A stretch of DNA of 49,104 bases from Solirubrobacterales bacterium (GCA_003244205.1 QHBW01000059.1:1-49104), one strand, 5' to 3'; positions 37,248 through 45,709 are shown, counted from the first letter of the stretch. A program made the numbers and translations. Notes: generated from the letters alone by a model not told the origin.

Positions 37248-38192
37248 TCACAGCCGCACCGTCTGGGCCTCGACCCTGCCGTGCTGCCATGCCTCCAACG
37301 CGGACTTGGCGATCGCCAGGTCCTGGATCGCCAGGCCGGTGGAGTCAAACAGCGTCACGGCGTCTGGGCCGCAGCGACCGCCGTGCTCGCCGCAGAGCAC
37401 GGCGCCGAGCTCGGTCACGGCCGCCCGATCGACCGCGCCGGCCTGCACCGCGCCGGTCAGCTCGCCGCCGTGGGAGGCCTGCTCCCACTCGTCGCAGAAG
37501 AGCTGGCATGAGGCGACCGCTCCGATCGTAGCCTCGGCCTTGCCGGGGCCGTCGGCGCCCAGCATGTTGAGGTGCAGTCCGGGGCGCAGGTCGACGCCTT
37601 CGACGACCGGCATGGCACCCGGGGTCACGCAGCAGACGACGTCGCAGCGCAGCGCCGCCTCGCGCCCTCCGGCCTCCCAGGAGAGCTCGGCGGCGAGCGC
37701 GGAGGCCGCATCGACCCGGGGGTCGAAGCAGACGCCGGGACCGTAGCCGGCGGCCGCCAGGCAGCGCGCGGTCCACGTCCCGTGCAGGCCACAGCCGACA
37801 ATCCCCACGGTGCAGGAATCGTCGGGCGCGAGCGCCTCGGTGGCGACCGCGGCGCCGGCGCCCGTGCGCAGCGCGGTCACCGCGCGGGCGTCCAGCAGCA
37901 TCAGCGGTCGTCCGTCGCGGGCGTCGGAGAGGCAGACGATCCCGGCCACCGTCGGCTGCCCGGCGGCGGCGGCGCCGGGGAAGGAGCAGATCCACTTCAG
38001 CAACGCCAGCTCGCCGCCGCGCGCGAGCATGGCGCGAAAGTCGCCGTCGGGCGGGCACGGCAGATAGACCTTCGCGGGCATCTCCCACTCGCCGCGATGG
38101 TGCCGCACGAACGCCTCGCGCACCTGCGCGGTCGCGGCTTGGAGGTCCACGGTGGCGAGCACGGCGTCGTGGTCGAGCACGGGGAGCTTCAC
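37248..38192 (-). CDS. Ornithine cyclodeaminase / mu-crystallin family protein
   Basis: The 314-residue protein matches the family in length and layout: LPVLDHDAVLATVDLQAATA at the N-terminus, WEMPAKVYLPCPPDGDFRAM, GGELALLKWICSFPGA (substrate Lys), LDARAVTALRTGAGAAVATE and a Rossmann NAD(P) domain with VGIVGCGLHGTWTARCLAAA. LRCDVVCCVTPGAMPVV and LNMLGADGPGKAE end it. Members include ornithine cyclodeaminase, alanine dehydrogenase (archaeal type) and ketimine reductases; which one this is cannot be told. It converges on pccB with 7 bases between, and is divergent from the epsilon-like gene. The GTG at 38192 lies 9 bases after a -10-like TATCGT. Confidence 0.8.
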   Translation of the reverse strand: MKLPVLDHDAVLATVDLQAATAQVREAFVRHHRGEWEMPAKVYLPCPPDGDFRAMLARGGELALLKWICSFPGAAAAGQPTVAGIVCLSDARDGRPLMLLDARAVTALRTGAGAAVATEALAPDDSCTVGIVGCGLHGTWTARCLAAAGYGPGVCFDPRVDAASALAAELSWEAGGREAALRCDVVCCVTPGAMPVVEGVDLRPGLHLNMLGADGPGKAEATIGAVASCQLFCDEWEQASHGGELTGAVQAGAVDRAAVTELGAVLCGEHGGRCGPDAVTLFDSTGLAIQDLAIAKSALEAWQHGRVEAQTVRL

Positions 38193-38201
38193 CGGGCGGC
38201 C

Positions 38202-38211
38202 ACGATAGCCT
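38202..38211. promoter_or_regulatory. Overlapping divergent -10-like hexamers
   Basis: The ten bases ACGATAGCCT read TAGCCT on the plus strand (38206-38211, 8 bases before the epsilon ATG) and TATCGT on the minus strand (38207-38202, 9 bases before the cyclodeaminase GTG). Both genes would be leaderless, and polymerase could not occupy both sites at once. Confidence 0.45.
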
Positions 38212-38219
38212 GGGACGCG

Positions 38220-38444
38220 ATGGTCAACCGCCGTCCCAAGCTGGCGATCGTCGCCCCCGCGGCCGTGTCGGACGCCGAGGCCGCCGCCGTCGTGGCGGCG
38301 CTCGAGCGCTTCATGCGCGACACCGCGCCAGCGCCGTCGCCGCCGTCTGGCAGACGCGATCAGTGGACCCGCGCCGCGGCGCTCGAGGCGATCGGTGCGC
38401 GTTCGCGCCCGACCGCCTGGGGCGACCCTCACCCCTGGGGCTGA
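38220..38444 (+). CDS. Small acyl-CoA carboxylase epsilon-like subunit
   Basis: The 74-residue protein reads LAIVAPAAVSDAEAAAVVAA, then LERFMRDTAPA, WTRAAALEAIGARSR and ends PTAWGDPHPWG. Small epsilon subunits of actinobacterial acyl-CoA carboxylases have this plan: one short strand, then a helix starting (S/T)xEExAA, a linker, and an aromatic C-terminus. They stabilise the alpha-beta complex. The gene lies among pccB and pccA, which supports this role. Small size and weak similarity keep confidence moderate. Start: ATG just after a -10-like box, so probably leaderless. Confidence 0.65.
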   Translation: MVNRRPKLAIVAPAAVSDAEAAAVVAALERFMRDTAPAPSPPSGRRDQWTRAAALEAIGARSRPTAWGDPHPWG

Positions 38445-38448
38445 GCCG

Positions 38449-39774
38449 TCAGCGCACGCTCAGCCCGCGACCCCGCGGGGCCTTCGCCAGCGCCGACTGC
38501 AGCGCATCGAGCACGTCGGGCGCGAGGATCGATCCCACGGCCGATACGAGCTCGCGCTCCGCCTGCTCGACGACGACGACATCGGCGCTGCGAATCTGTT
38601 CGGCGAGCGCCGCGATCGCGGCGGCTCGCGCCTGCGGACCCTCCACAGCGCCGCGGCTGACCTCCGGGATGTAGGTGAGGTCGGCGAAGAAGGGAGCGAT
38701 CTGGTCGAGCGCGCGCACGCTGAAGGAGTCGCCGTAGAGGAGGGTGTGGGGGCGTACGAGCGGCACCCCGGGCCGCGCCGCGTTGACGTAGTGCGTGATC
38801 GGGAAGTTCAAAAAAGGCGTTGTTGTCGTCGTTGCGCCCGGCGCGACGCCCGGTCGGGTCAGCAGCCAGCGCACGTCGGACCCCTGCATCGGAGCGCCGT
38901 TGAGCACGCTGAGATCCCCGGTGTAGGCCTGACGCGGGCCGGGAGCGACCCGGGCGCTGGCGTAGAGACTGGGGCTGAGCGCGTCGAGCATCGACTTCAC
39001 GAACACGGTCGTCGATGAGCGGTCGCTCCAGTGAGAGTCGAGTGCCAGGAAGCTGGGCTGGCCGGTCGTGCGCTCCTCGACCTGCAGGCGCGGGAGCAGA
39101 TCGACGAAGTCCGGGAGCCCGAGCGCGCCGAGCGCAGCCCAGCGCTCGGCCTTGGCCTGGCGCGAGCAGGCCGCGAACGGCGTCGAGGAGGACACGAAGC
39201 GCTGATCGACGGTGTCCTTGTCGGGCGCCACGATTAGGACGAGCTTGCGCCCCGACGCCGTCACGATCGTGTCGAGCCGGCGCAGCGCGGCGGTGAACTG
39301 CGTCAGCGTGAAGTCCGGCGTGCACCCGCGGACGAACTCGTCGCCGAGAAACAGCCAGCCGTGGCTGCCGGAGATCACCATGTTGTCGAAGCTGCCGCCG
39401 GGCGCTGGCCTCGCGCCACCCGCCAGCGCTGCGCCCTGACCGATGCCGACCGGCGCGCCGGCGACGTTGTAGGTCGGTGGCTCGCCGAAGAGGTCCTCGG
39501 AGAGCCTGGCGTTGGTGCGCACCGCGAGCTTGCGCAGCGGCAGGTGGTCGATCGACCACTGCGTGAGGTCCGCGAAGATGTGAAAGCCACGGCTCAGTGG
39601 CGGAAATGCCACCAGCGGTCGGTTCTCGATCGGCTTGGCCCTCACGCCGAAGACGCGGACTCCGACAGGAGCGAAGAAGAACGCGGCAGCGAGCGCGAGC
39701 ACCAGCCAGCGCCAGGGGCCGCGCAGCCAGCGCGGCGGCGCGACGGGGCCGACTTGCTCGGAGACCGTGCGCAT
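38449..39774 (-). CDS. AlgJ/AlgX-like SGNH polysaccharide O-acetylation protein
   Basis: The 441-residue protein has one N-terminal membrane helix (WLVLALAAAFFFAPVGVRVF, about 28-47) and a large outer domain. It contains FDNMVISGSHGWLFLGDEFV, LVLIVAPDKDTVDQ, LALDSHWSDRSSTTVF (Asp-X-His, like the catalytic pair of AlgJ/AlgX) and LLYGDSFSVRAL (the nucleophile Ser of an SGNH-type site). Such proteins pass acetyl groups, delivered across the membrane by an MBOAT partner, onto exopolysaccharides outside the cell. Its ATG overlaps the stop of the MBOAT gene by 4 bases (ATGA). A run of Thr (ATTTTTPF) is a loop of unknown role. Confidence 0.85.
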   Translation of the reverse strand: MRTVSEQVGPVAPPRWLRGPWRWLVLALAAAFFFAPVGVRVFGVRAKPIENRPLVAFPPLSRGFHIFADLTQWSIDHLPLRKLAVRTNARLSEDLFGEPPTYNVAGAPVGIGQGAALAGGARPAPGGSFDNMVISGSHGWLFLGDEFVRGCTPDFTLTQFTAALRRLDTIVTASGRKLVLIVAPDKDTVDQRFVSSSTPFAACSRQAKAERWAALGALGLPDFVDLLPRLQVEERTTGQPSFLALDSHWSDRSSTTVFVKSMLDALSPSLYASARVAPGPRQAYTGDLSVLNGAPMQGSDVRWLLTRPGVAPGATTTTTPFLNFPITHYVNAARPGVPLVRPHTLLYGDSFSVRALDQIAPFFADLTYIPEVSRGAVEGPQARAAAIAALAEQIRSADVVVVEQAERELVSAVGSILAPDVLDALQSALAKAPRGRGLSVR

Positions 39775-41207
39775 CAGAAGCGGAAGTAGAGGAAGGGGCT
39801 GAAGGTCCCGGCCGCGACGAGGACTGCGGCGTAGGGGGCGGCCACCGCGGTCACGCCCACCCGCGCGAGCGAGCCGATGCGCGACGTGCTGGCCTCGAGG
39901 AAGCGCCCGAGCACAAAGCGGCCCGGGATCAGGACGACCAGGAGAGCGAGCGCGAATGTGAGCGTGCGCTGCGTGTTGGCGGCCGCCGTCACGGTGTCGG
40001 GCAGCGGCCCGAAGCGCGGCACGAACATCGCCTGCAGCATCGAGCCGGCGGCGTGCAGGTTCGGCGCGCGGAAGAACACCCACCCGACGACCACGACGAA
40101 GTAGGTGAACAGGCGCCGCAGCACGCGCAGGCGCTCGTCGGCCCAACTGCGATATCCGGTGACGCGCTCGAGCACCAGCCAGCTGCCGTGGTAGAGCCCC
40201 CAGATCAGAAACGTCCAGTTCGCCCCATGCCAGAAGCCGACGAGCGCAAAGACCAGGTAGAGGTTGAAGTAGGTGCGTCCCGCTGAGCCGCGATTGCCTC
40301 CCAGCGGGATGTACAGGTAGTCGCGAAACCAGCGCGACAGCGACATGTGCCAGCGGCGCCAGAAGTCCGTGATCGAGACGGCGGAGTAGGGGCGCGCGAA
40401 GTTCTCGGGAAGGCGGAAGCCGAGCATGCGGCCGAGGCCGATGGCCATGTCGGAGTAACCGGAGAAGTCGAAGTAGATCTGCAGCGCGTAGGCCAACGCC
40501 CCCAGCCACGCAGCGGGCGTGGTGAGCTGGTTGGAGGACAGCGCGAAGATGGAGTCGGCGATCGGCCCGATCGAGTCGGCCACGATCACCTTCTTTGCGA
40601 GCCCGTGGGCGAAGCGCGGGAAGCCCGCGGCGAAGTCGCCGAGTCGGTCGGGCCGGCGCTCGGGGAGCTGGTCGGCGATCTCGTGGTAGCGCACGATCGG
40701 GCCAGCGATCAACTGCGGGAACATCGCGATGTAGGTGACGAACGCCACCGGGTGGCGCTGCGCGGGGCGGACACCGCGATAGACGTCGATGACGTAGGAG
40801 AGGTGGTGGAAGGTGAAGAACGAGATCCCGATCGGTAACGCGATGCGCAGCACCGAGCCCGTGGACCCGCCGAAGTCGTGCACCAGCGCGTGGAACTGCT
40901 GCTGCGCGAAGGTCCCGTACTTCCAGATCGCGAGGATGCCGACGTCGAAGCTGGCGGTCGCCGCGAGCCAGAGCTTGCGCGAACGCTCGCTTGCGCCTCC
41001 GCGCCCGGGCTCGACGAGTCGCCCCGCCGCGTAGTTGACGGCGATGCAGGCCAGCAGCAGAAATACGAACGTCCCCGCCCCCCACACGTAGAAGAGCAGG
41101 CTGAAGAGGGCGACGACGAGGTTGCGGGCCGACCGCGGGGTCAGCCACACGACGACCAGCAGCGCCGGCATGAAGTACCAGAGGAAGATTGGTGAGGCGA
41201 AGGACAC
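39774..41207 (-). CDS. MBOAT family O-acyltransferase
   Basis: The 477-residue membrane protein has about 11 helices and all the signatures of AlgI/DltB-type transporters: IALPIGISFFTFHHLSYVID, MFPQLIAGPIVRYHEI, GFPRFAHGLAKKVIVADSIG, LQIYFDFSGYSDMAIGLGRM, SITDFWRRWHMSLSRWFRDY, YIPLGGNRG and LVGFWHGANWTFLIWGLYHG, where the His of FWHGA is catalytic. It moves an acetyl group across the membrane for the AlgJ-like partner. The GTG at 41207 was chosen because the first helix starts there; it is divergent from pccA. Together with the partner gene it lies away from the main polysaccharide locus, but it would modify its product. Confidence 0.92.
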   Translation of the reverse strand: MSFASPIFLWYFMPALLVVVWLTPRSARNLVVALFSLLFYVWGAGTFVFLLLACIAVNYAAGRLVEPGRGGASERSRKLWLAATASFDVGILAIWKYGTFAQQQFHALVHDFGGSTGSVLRIALPIGISFFTFHHLSYVIDVYRGVRPAQRHPVAFVTYIAMFPQLIAGPIVRYHEIADQLPERRPDRLGDFAAGFPRFAHGLAKKVIVADSIGPIADSIFALSSNQLTTPAAWLGALAYALQIYFDFSGYSDMAIGLGRMLGFRLPENFARPYSAVSITDFWRRWHMSLSRWFRDYLYIPLGGNRGSAGRTYFNLYLVFALVGFWHGANWTFLIWGLYHGSWLVLERVTGYRSWADERLRVLRRLFTYFVVVVGWVFFRAPNLHAAGSMLQAMFVPRFGPLPDTVTAAANTQRTLTFALALLVVLIPGRFVLGRFLEASTSRIGSLARVGVTAVAAPYAAVLVAAGTFSPFLYFRF

Positions 41208-41279
41208 GCTGCGAGCTTCCGACGGGAGGAGAAGGCCGGAGAAGGCGGCCAGCGTAGTGGCTCGTCGCAGACTGTCGAA

Positions 41280-41285
41280 TAGACT
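41280..41285 (+). promoter_or_regulatory. -10-like hexamer TAGACT, leaderless start
   Basis: TAGACT ends 10 bases before the ATG at 41296. The 16-base stretch between hexamer and gene, TGCCGCGCCGC-like, is nearly the same as before sucC. No -35 consensus is seen. Confidence 0.45.
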
Positions 41286-41295
41286 GCCGCGCCGC

Positions 41296-43104
41296 ATGTT
41301 CTCCAAGGTGCTGGTGGCCAACCGTGGCGAGATCGCCGTGCGCGTGATCCGCGCGCTGGAGGAGATGTCAATCGCGAGCGTGGCGGTCTACTCCGAGCTC
41401 GACCGCGACGCGCTCCACGTGCGCCGCGCCGACGAGGCCTACCTGCTCGGCCCCGGACCGGCGGCCGAGAGCTACCTGAAGATCGAGCGCATGATCGAGG
41501 TGGCGAAGGAGTCCGGAGCCGAGGCGCTGCATCCTGGATACGGCTTCCTGGCCGAGAACGCGGCGTTCGTTCGGGCCTGTGATGAGGCGGGCATCGTTTT
41601 CATTGGACCCTCCGCTGAGGCGATCGACGCGATGGGCTCCAAGACCCGCGCCCGCGAGCTGATGCAGCAGGCCGGTGTCCCGATCGTGCCGGGGACCATC
41701 GAGCCCGTCGCCGACGTCGACGCCGCACGCGAGCTGATCGCCGATGGCATCGGCTATCCGGTGGCCGTGAAGGCGGCCGGCGGAGGGGGAGGGAAGGGGT
41801 TTCGGGTCGCCCTCGCCGAGGAGGAGCTAGAGAGCGCCTTCGAGGGCGCAGCCCGCGAGGGCGAGAAGTTCTTCTCCGACCCCACGGTCTACCTCGAGCG
41901 CTATCTCCCCGACCCTCGCCACGTCGAGGTGCAGGTCCTGGCCGACCGTGCGGGCAACGTGATCCACCTCGGCGAGCGCGATTGCTCGATCCAGCGCCGC
42001 CACCAGAAGCTGATCGAGGAGTCACCCGCCCCGCAGGTCGATCAGCGGCTGCGCGAGCGCATCGGCAAGATCGCCACCGACGCCGCGGCCGCGGTCGACT
42101 ACGTCGGGGCGGGGACGATCGAGGGGCTGCTGGCCGATGGCGAGTACTACTTCCTCGAGATGAACACGCGCGTGCAGGTCGAGCACTGCGTGACCGAGAT
42201 GACGACGGGGATCGACATCGTCCGCGAGGGCATCCTCGTCGCCGCCGGCGAGCCTCTCTCGGTCACCCAGGAGGAGGTCGTCCTGCGCGGGCACGCGATC
42301 GAGTGCCGCATCAATGCCGAGGACGCGGCGAAGAACTTCGCGCCCGCGCCCGGGCGCATCGGCGCCTACCGCGAGCCCGCCGGCCCCGGTGTGCGCGTCG
42401 ACTCGGGGGTCGGGCCGGGCTCGGAGATCACGCCGATGTACGACCCGATGCTCGCCAAGCTGATCGTCTGGGATGTCGACCGCGAGCGCGCGACCGCCCG
42501 CATGCTGCGCGCGCTGAGCGAGTACGAGATCGGTGAGCTGCGCACGCTCGTCCCGTTCCACACGGCCCTGCTCGCCAGCGAGCAGTGGCGCAAAGGTGAG
42601 ACCTGCCGCGATCTGATCGACGATCGCGCCTGGCTGAAGTCGCTGGCCCAGCCCAAGCCCGAGCCAGCCGACGATGCTGACGCGCCCGAGGCCGCGGCGG
42701 TCGAGCAGCAGTACACCGTGGAGGTGTCGGGACGGCGCTTCGACGTCAAGGTGATCGGAGCCGCCACGCAGGGAATGGCGTCCGCGGCGGCGGGCAATGG
42801 CACGAGCGCCGGCGCCAGCGCACGACCGCGGCCTCGACGCGAGCGCGCATCGGCCGGCGGCGGCGCAGGCGGCGCAGGCGGCGATACGCTCGCCTCGCCG
42901 ATGCAGGGCACCGTTCTCAAGGTCGCGGTCGAGCAGGGCGCGAGCGTCGAGGAGGGAGCCCTGATCGCCGTGGTCGAGGCGATGAAGATGGAGAACGAGA
43001 TCACCGCTCACAAGGCCGGCACGGTGGCCGAGCTGCCGATCGCCGTGGGTGCGTCAGTGTCCTCCGGCGACACCCTCGCCGTGATCACCTCGCCGGCCGC
43101 GTGA
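41296..43104 (+). CDS. pccA: Acyl-CoA carboxylase alpha subunit (biotin carboxylase and biotin carrier)
   Basis: The 602-residue protein joins biotin carboxylase (1 to about 450) and biotin carrier (about 535-602). VLVANRGEIAVRVIRALEEM, LHPGYGFLAENAAFVRACDE, KAAGGGGGKGFRVA (ATP-grasp loop), ERDCSIQRRHQKLIEESPAP and EMNTRVQVEHCVTEMTTGID are present. The carrier domain has VEAMKMENEI, with biotin on Lys564. A low-complexity Ala/Gly/Arg linker separates the domains. The enzyme carboxylates biotin with bicarbonate and ATP; pccB then uses it for propionyl-CoA and perhaps acetyl-CoA. Four bases overlap the next gene. Neither pccB nor the epsilon gene is adjacent. Confidence 0.95.
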   Translation: MFSKVLVANRGEIAVRVIRALEEMSIASVAVYSELDRDALHVRRADEAYLLGPGPAAESYLKIERMIEVAKESGAEALHPGYGFLAENAAFVRACDEAGIVFIGPSAEAIDAMGSKTRARELMQQAGVPIVPGTIEPVADVDAARELIADGIGYPVAVKAAGGGGGKGFRVALAEEELESAFEGAAREGEKFFSDPTVYLERYLPDPRHVEVQVLADRAGNVIHLGERDCSIQRRHQKLIEESPAPQVDQRLRERIGKIATDAAAAVDYVGAGTIEGLLADGEYYFLEMNTRVQVEHCVTEMTTGIDIVREGILVAAGEPLSVTQEEVVLRGHAIECRINAEDAAKNFAPAPGRIGAYREPAGPGVRVDSGVGPGSEITPMYDPMLAKLIVWDVDRERATARMLRALSEYEIGELRTLVPFHTALLASEQWRKGETCRDLIDDRAWLKSLAQPKPEPADDADAPEAAAVEQQYTVEVSGRRFDVKVIGAATQGMASAAAGNGTSAGASARPRPRRERASAGGGAGGAGGDTLASPMQGTVLKVAVEQGASVEEGALIAVVEAMKMENEITAHKAGTVAELPIAVGASVSSGDTLAVITSPAA

Positions 43105-43601
43105 TGGCCGAGGTGACCGCGCGCGTCTGGCGCGCGGAGGTGGACGAGGCCCAGACCGTCGCCCATCTGATGATCGAGTTCCGCAACTTCCTCGGCGAGA
43201 GCTGGCCCTCCGACAACGCCATGCTCGCGGCGGTGGAGCGGCTGATCGAGCAGCGCGACACGGAATACCTGCTCGGCTCGGTCCACGACGACGCTCCTCC
43301 TGCCGGGGTCTGCCAGCTGCGCTTCCGCGGGTCGGTCTGGACGGCGGCCGACGATTGCTGCCTGGAGGACCTCTACGTGCGCGATGGCGCGCGCGGGCAA
43401 GGGCTCGGAGGGGAGCTCGTCGCGGCCGCGCTGGAGCGGGCCCGCGAACGTGGCTGCCGCCGGATCGAGCTCGACGTCAACGAGGGCAACTCGGCCGCGG
43501 TGGCGCTCTACGAGGCGTTCGGCTTCAGCTGCACCCCCGCTCGCTTCGACGGCCGTGACCTGCTGATGCGCCTGCGCCTGCGGGAGCACGCCCAGGGCTG
43601 A
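43101..43601 (+). CDS. GNAT family acetyltransferase
   Basis: The 166-residue protein is a GNAT domain. VWRAEVDEAQTVAHLMIEFR begins it and CCLEDLYVRDGARGQGLGGE holds the acetyl-CoA pyrophosphate-binding motif (RGQGLG). LVAAALERARERGCRRIELD and NEGNSAAVALYEAFGF complete the fold. The substrate could be a small amine or a protein N-terminus. A GTG at 43101 and an ATG at 43104 are both usable; both overlap the pccA stop. The next gene overlaps its own stop in turn, so the three should be cotranscribed. Confidence 0.9.
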   Translation: MMAEVTARVWRAEVDEAQTVAHLMIEFRNFLGESWPSDNAMLAAVERLIEQRDTEYLLGSVHDDAPPAGVCQLRFRGSVWTAADDCCLEDLYVRDGARGQGLGGELVAAALERARERGCRRIELDVNEGNSAAVALYEAFGFSCTPARFDGRDLLMRLRLREHAQG

Positions 43602-44164
43602 TGGGTCCTTCGCAGGAGGCGGGGTCAGGCGCAGAGGCTCGACACCTCTTGCTCGCGACTCAGGGACGCGATCGTCCGGGGATCGTGGCGGGGGTGGTGG
43701 AGCCGCTGACGGCGTTCGGGTGCAACATCGAGGACTCGCGCATGGCGGTCCTCGGCGGCTACTTCGCCATGCTGATGGTCGCGCGCGCCCCGGAGGACCT
43801 CGACGATGCCGGGCTGCGAGCAGCGCTGCGAGCGGCCCGCGATCAGCTCGCGCTCGACCACGTCGAGCTTCACCCGCTCGCGGACCCGCGCGTGGCGGCA
43901 ACGCTGCAGTCGGCCACCCACGTGGTCAGCGCGCGCGACGCCGACCACCCCGGGATCGTGCTCGCGATCTCCAGCGCGCTCGCGGGGCTGTCGGTGAACA
44001 TCCGCAACCTTCAGACCCGCCTGGAGGGCGATCCGCCGGTCTACGCGATGCTTGTCGAGGTCGTACTTCCGGCCGGCCTGCAGTCCGATGCGCTCGAGGC
44101 GGCGCTGCAGGCGGCCGCCGCGGCGGCGGGCACCGAGGTCACGCTGCGCGAGCTCGGCGACTAG
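43601..44164 (+). CDS. Double ACT-domain protein (GcvR-like)
   Basis: The 187-residue protein consists of two ACT domains: about 14-90 (LLLATQGRDRPGIVAGVVEP, FGCNIEDSRMAVLGGYFAML) and about 104-183 (HVVSARDADHPGIVLAISSA, LSVNIRNLQTRLEGDPPVYA). The paired DxPGI motifs are small-molecule contact sites. This layout is that of the glycine-cleavage repressor GcvR and of related amino-acid-sensing regulators. There is no DNA-binding domain, so it would act through a partner. The ATG overlaps the GNAT stop (TGATG). Position after pccA gives no clear clue to its ligand. Confidence 0.85.
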   Translation: MGPSQEAGSGAEARHLLLATQGRDRPGIVAGVVEPLTAFGCNIEDSRMAVLGGYFAMLMVARAPEDLDDAGLRAALRAARDQLALDHVELHPLADPRVAATLQSATHVVSARDADHPGIVLAISSALAGLSVNIRNLQTRLEGDPPVYAMLVEVVLPAGLQSDALEAALQAAAAAAGTEVTLRELGD

Positions 44165-44179
44165 CCGGCCCGCACACCG

Positions 44180-44971
44180 TCACGCCGCCGAGGAGGCTCC
44201 TGCGCGCTCGGCGTTCGCGGCGTTGTGCCGCCGCTGCTGCGGCGAGCGGCGTCCGACCGGCAGCGTCGCCTTGGGGCCGTCGCTGGCGAGCGCGTCGAGG
44301 TAGTCGAGATCCTCGCTCAGGATCGCCGCCGCCTTGGCCCCGTCGAGTGGGCCGCCGTGACCGGGAACGACCCACTCGGCCTGCTCGACAAGCGGCGCCA
44401 GCCGCCCCAGTGTCGCGCGATACGCCCCCGCCGAGCCGCCCGCGGAGATCATCGGGATCTCGACCGGCGAGAGGTAGTCCCCGCAGATCAACGCCCGCGC
44501 CCAGGGGATCCACACGGCCATCCCATCGGCCGTGTGCCCGTCGGCGCGATGAAGCTCCAGCTCGCGCTCGCCGAGCGCACAGCGCCCAGGTACGGGCAGC
44601 GGTTGGACCGCGGCCAGGGCGAGCGGGCCGGTGCGCTCGACGTAGTGGCGGTCGTCGAAGTCGCGCAGCTCGCGCTGCGCGGCCCCCGACTCGGCCGCGA
44701 GTCGCTCAGCGCTGCTCTCGGCGACGCCCAACGACGCCTCCGGGAAGGCGAGCAGCGCAAGCAGATGGTCCCAGTCGGCGTGCGTGGCGAGCAGGCCGCG
44801 GACGTCGAAGCCGGCCCGCTCGGTGAGCCCCGCCAGCGCGTCGAGCTCGTCCGGATAGACGACGGAGTCGATCACGAAGGCCTCCTTCCCGCAGCGCACG
44901 GCGGTCGCCGTTGTGCGCCACACGCGGCTGGTGACGACGATCACGTCGCCGTGGAGACCGACCGCGCGCAT
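44180..44971 (-). CDS. Metallo-beta-lactamase fold hydrolase
   Basis: The 263-residue protein has the MBL fold. The main metal motif reads LLATHADWDHLL, an HxDxDH variant of the usual HxHxDH. DGHTADGMAVWIPWARALIC (third metal ligand region) and WVVPGHGGPLD (last His) follow as expected. Replacing the second His by Asp occurs in some glyoxalase-II-like and lactonase-like members and may change the metal. FVIDSVVYPDELDAL resembles the first strand of glyoxalase II. The substrate is unknown. It lies 45 bases after the HAD hydrolase gene on the same strand. Confidence 0.82.
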   Translation of the reverse strand: MRAVGLHGDVIVVTSRVWRTTATAVRCGKEAFVIDSVVYPDELDALAGLTERAGFDVRGLLATHADWDHLLALLAFPEASLGVAESSAERLAAESGAAQRELRDFDDRHYVERTGPLALAAVQPLPVPGRCALGERELELHRADGHTADGMAVWIPWARALICGDYLSPVEIPMISAGGSAGAYRATLGRLAPLVEQAEWVVPGHGGPLDGAKAAAILSEDLDYLDALASDGPKATLPVGRRSPQQRRHNAANAERAGASSAA

Positions 44972-45016
44972 CGCTCACCCGCCGCCGATCCCCGCCGGTC
45001 CGCGACGCGCAGCCGC

Positions 45017-45709
45017 TCAGGCGGCGCCGAGCAGCTTCGCGGCCTCGAGCAGGTTGCGAACCTCGGCATCGGGCTTGCGCTGGCTGGGCTCGAGCTGCTG
45101 CTTGGCGCGGTTGACCCAGATCACCGGCACCTTCAACTTGAGACACGGCTCGACGTCGTAGTAGTAGCTCTCGGCGACGTGGACCCAGCCCTTCCTGCCT
45201 CCGACCCGACGCTCGCACTCCTTGAAGTGGGCGGGATCGGGCTTGTAGGAGCGAACCTGCTGGGCGGTCACGACGAGGTCGAAGTCCGTCGGCATGTGCC
45301 GGCGGGTCTGGCCGAGGAGCTTGTCGTCGACGTTTGAGATGAGGCCGAGCGAGAACTTCTTGGCGAAGCGGCTCAGCTGGGTGTTGGTCTCGCGAAACGG
45401 GCGCCAGCGCTGTACCGAGTCGGGCAGGAAGCCCGAACGCGAGGGCTCCAGCGGCCATCCCAGGTCCTTGGCGATCTGCACCGCCGTGCGCCGCAGCACC
45501 TCGGCGTAGAGCTCGTATGAGCCGGCCTGGATCTCGCGCTGAACCGAATGGAAGAGCGAGATCAGCTGGTCGCGCTCGATCGTGAAGCCGTCGCGCTGGG
45601 CCTCCTTGACGAACGCGTCGTAGACCCCCGTCTCCCAGTCGATCAGGGTGCCGTAGACATCAAAGGTGACGAACTTGGGGGCCTTGGGCAGCGCCATGAG
45701 GGCGGGCAT
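45017..45709 (-). CDS. HAD superfamily hydrolase, haloacid dehalogenase type II
   Basis: The 230-residue protein carries the HAD motifs: FVTFDVYGTLIDWETGVYDA (nucleophile Asp of DVYGT), LGLISNVDDKLL (motif II Ser/Asn), VRSYKPDPAHFKECERRVGG (motif III Lys) and WVHVAESYYYDVEPC (motif IV). The alpha-helical cap is of subtype I, as in L-2-haloacid dehalogenases. Many such proteins are simple phosphatases or dehalogenases of unknown substrate. ATG at 45709 or 45697 are possible. A short hairpin, GTCGC and GCGAC (45711-45726), sits right before the start. It precedes the MBL gene in the same direction, so the two may be an operon. Confidence 0.85.
   Translation of the reverse strand: MPALMALPKAPKFVTFDVYGTLIDWETGVYDAFVKEAQRDGFTIERDQLISLFHSVQREIQAGSYELYAEVLRRTAVQIAKDLGWPLEPSRSGFLPDSVQRWRPFRETNTQLSRFAKKFSLGLISNVDDKLLGQTRRHMPTDFDLVVTAQQVRSYKPDPAHFKECERRVGGRKGWVHVAESYYYDVEPCLKLKVPVIWVNRAKQQLEPSQRKPDAEVRNLLEAAKLLGAA

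Noticed and set aside
37240-37258. Small inverted repeats (GGCTG/CAGCC, TGCGG/CCGCA) between pccB and the cyclodeaminase gene as a terminator
   Set aside because: Stems of only 5 bases that exclude each other, with no T-run; too weak to call.
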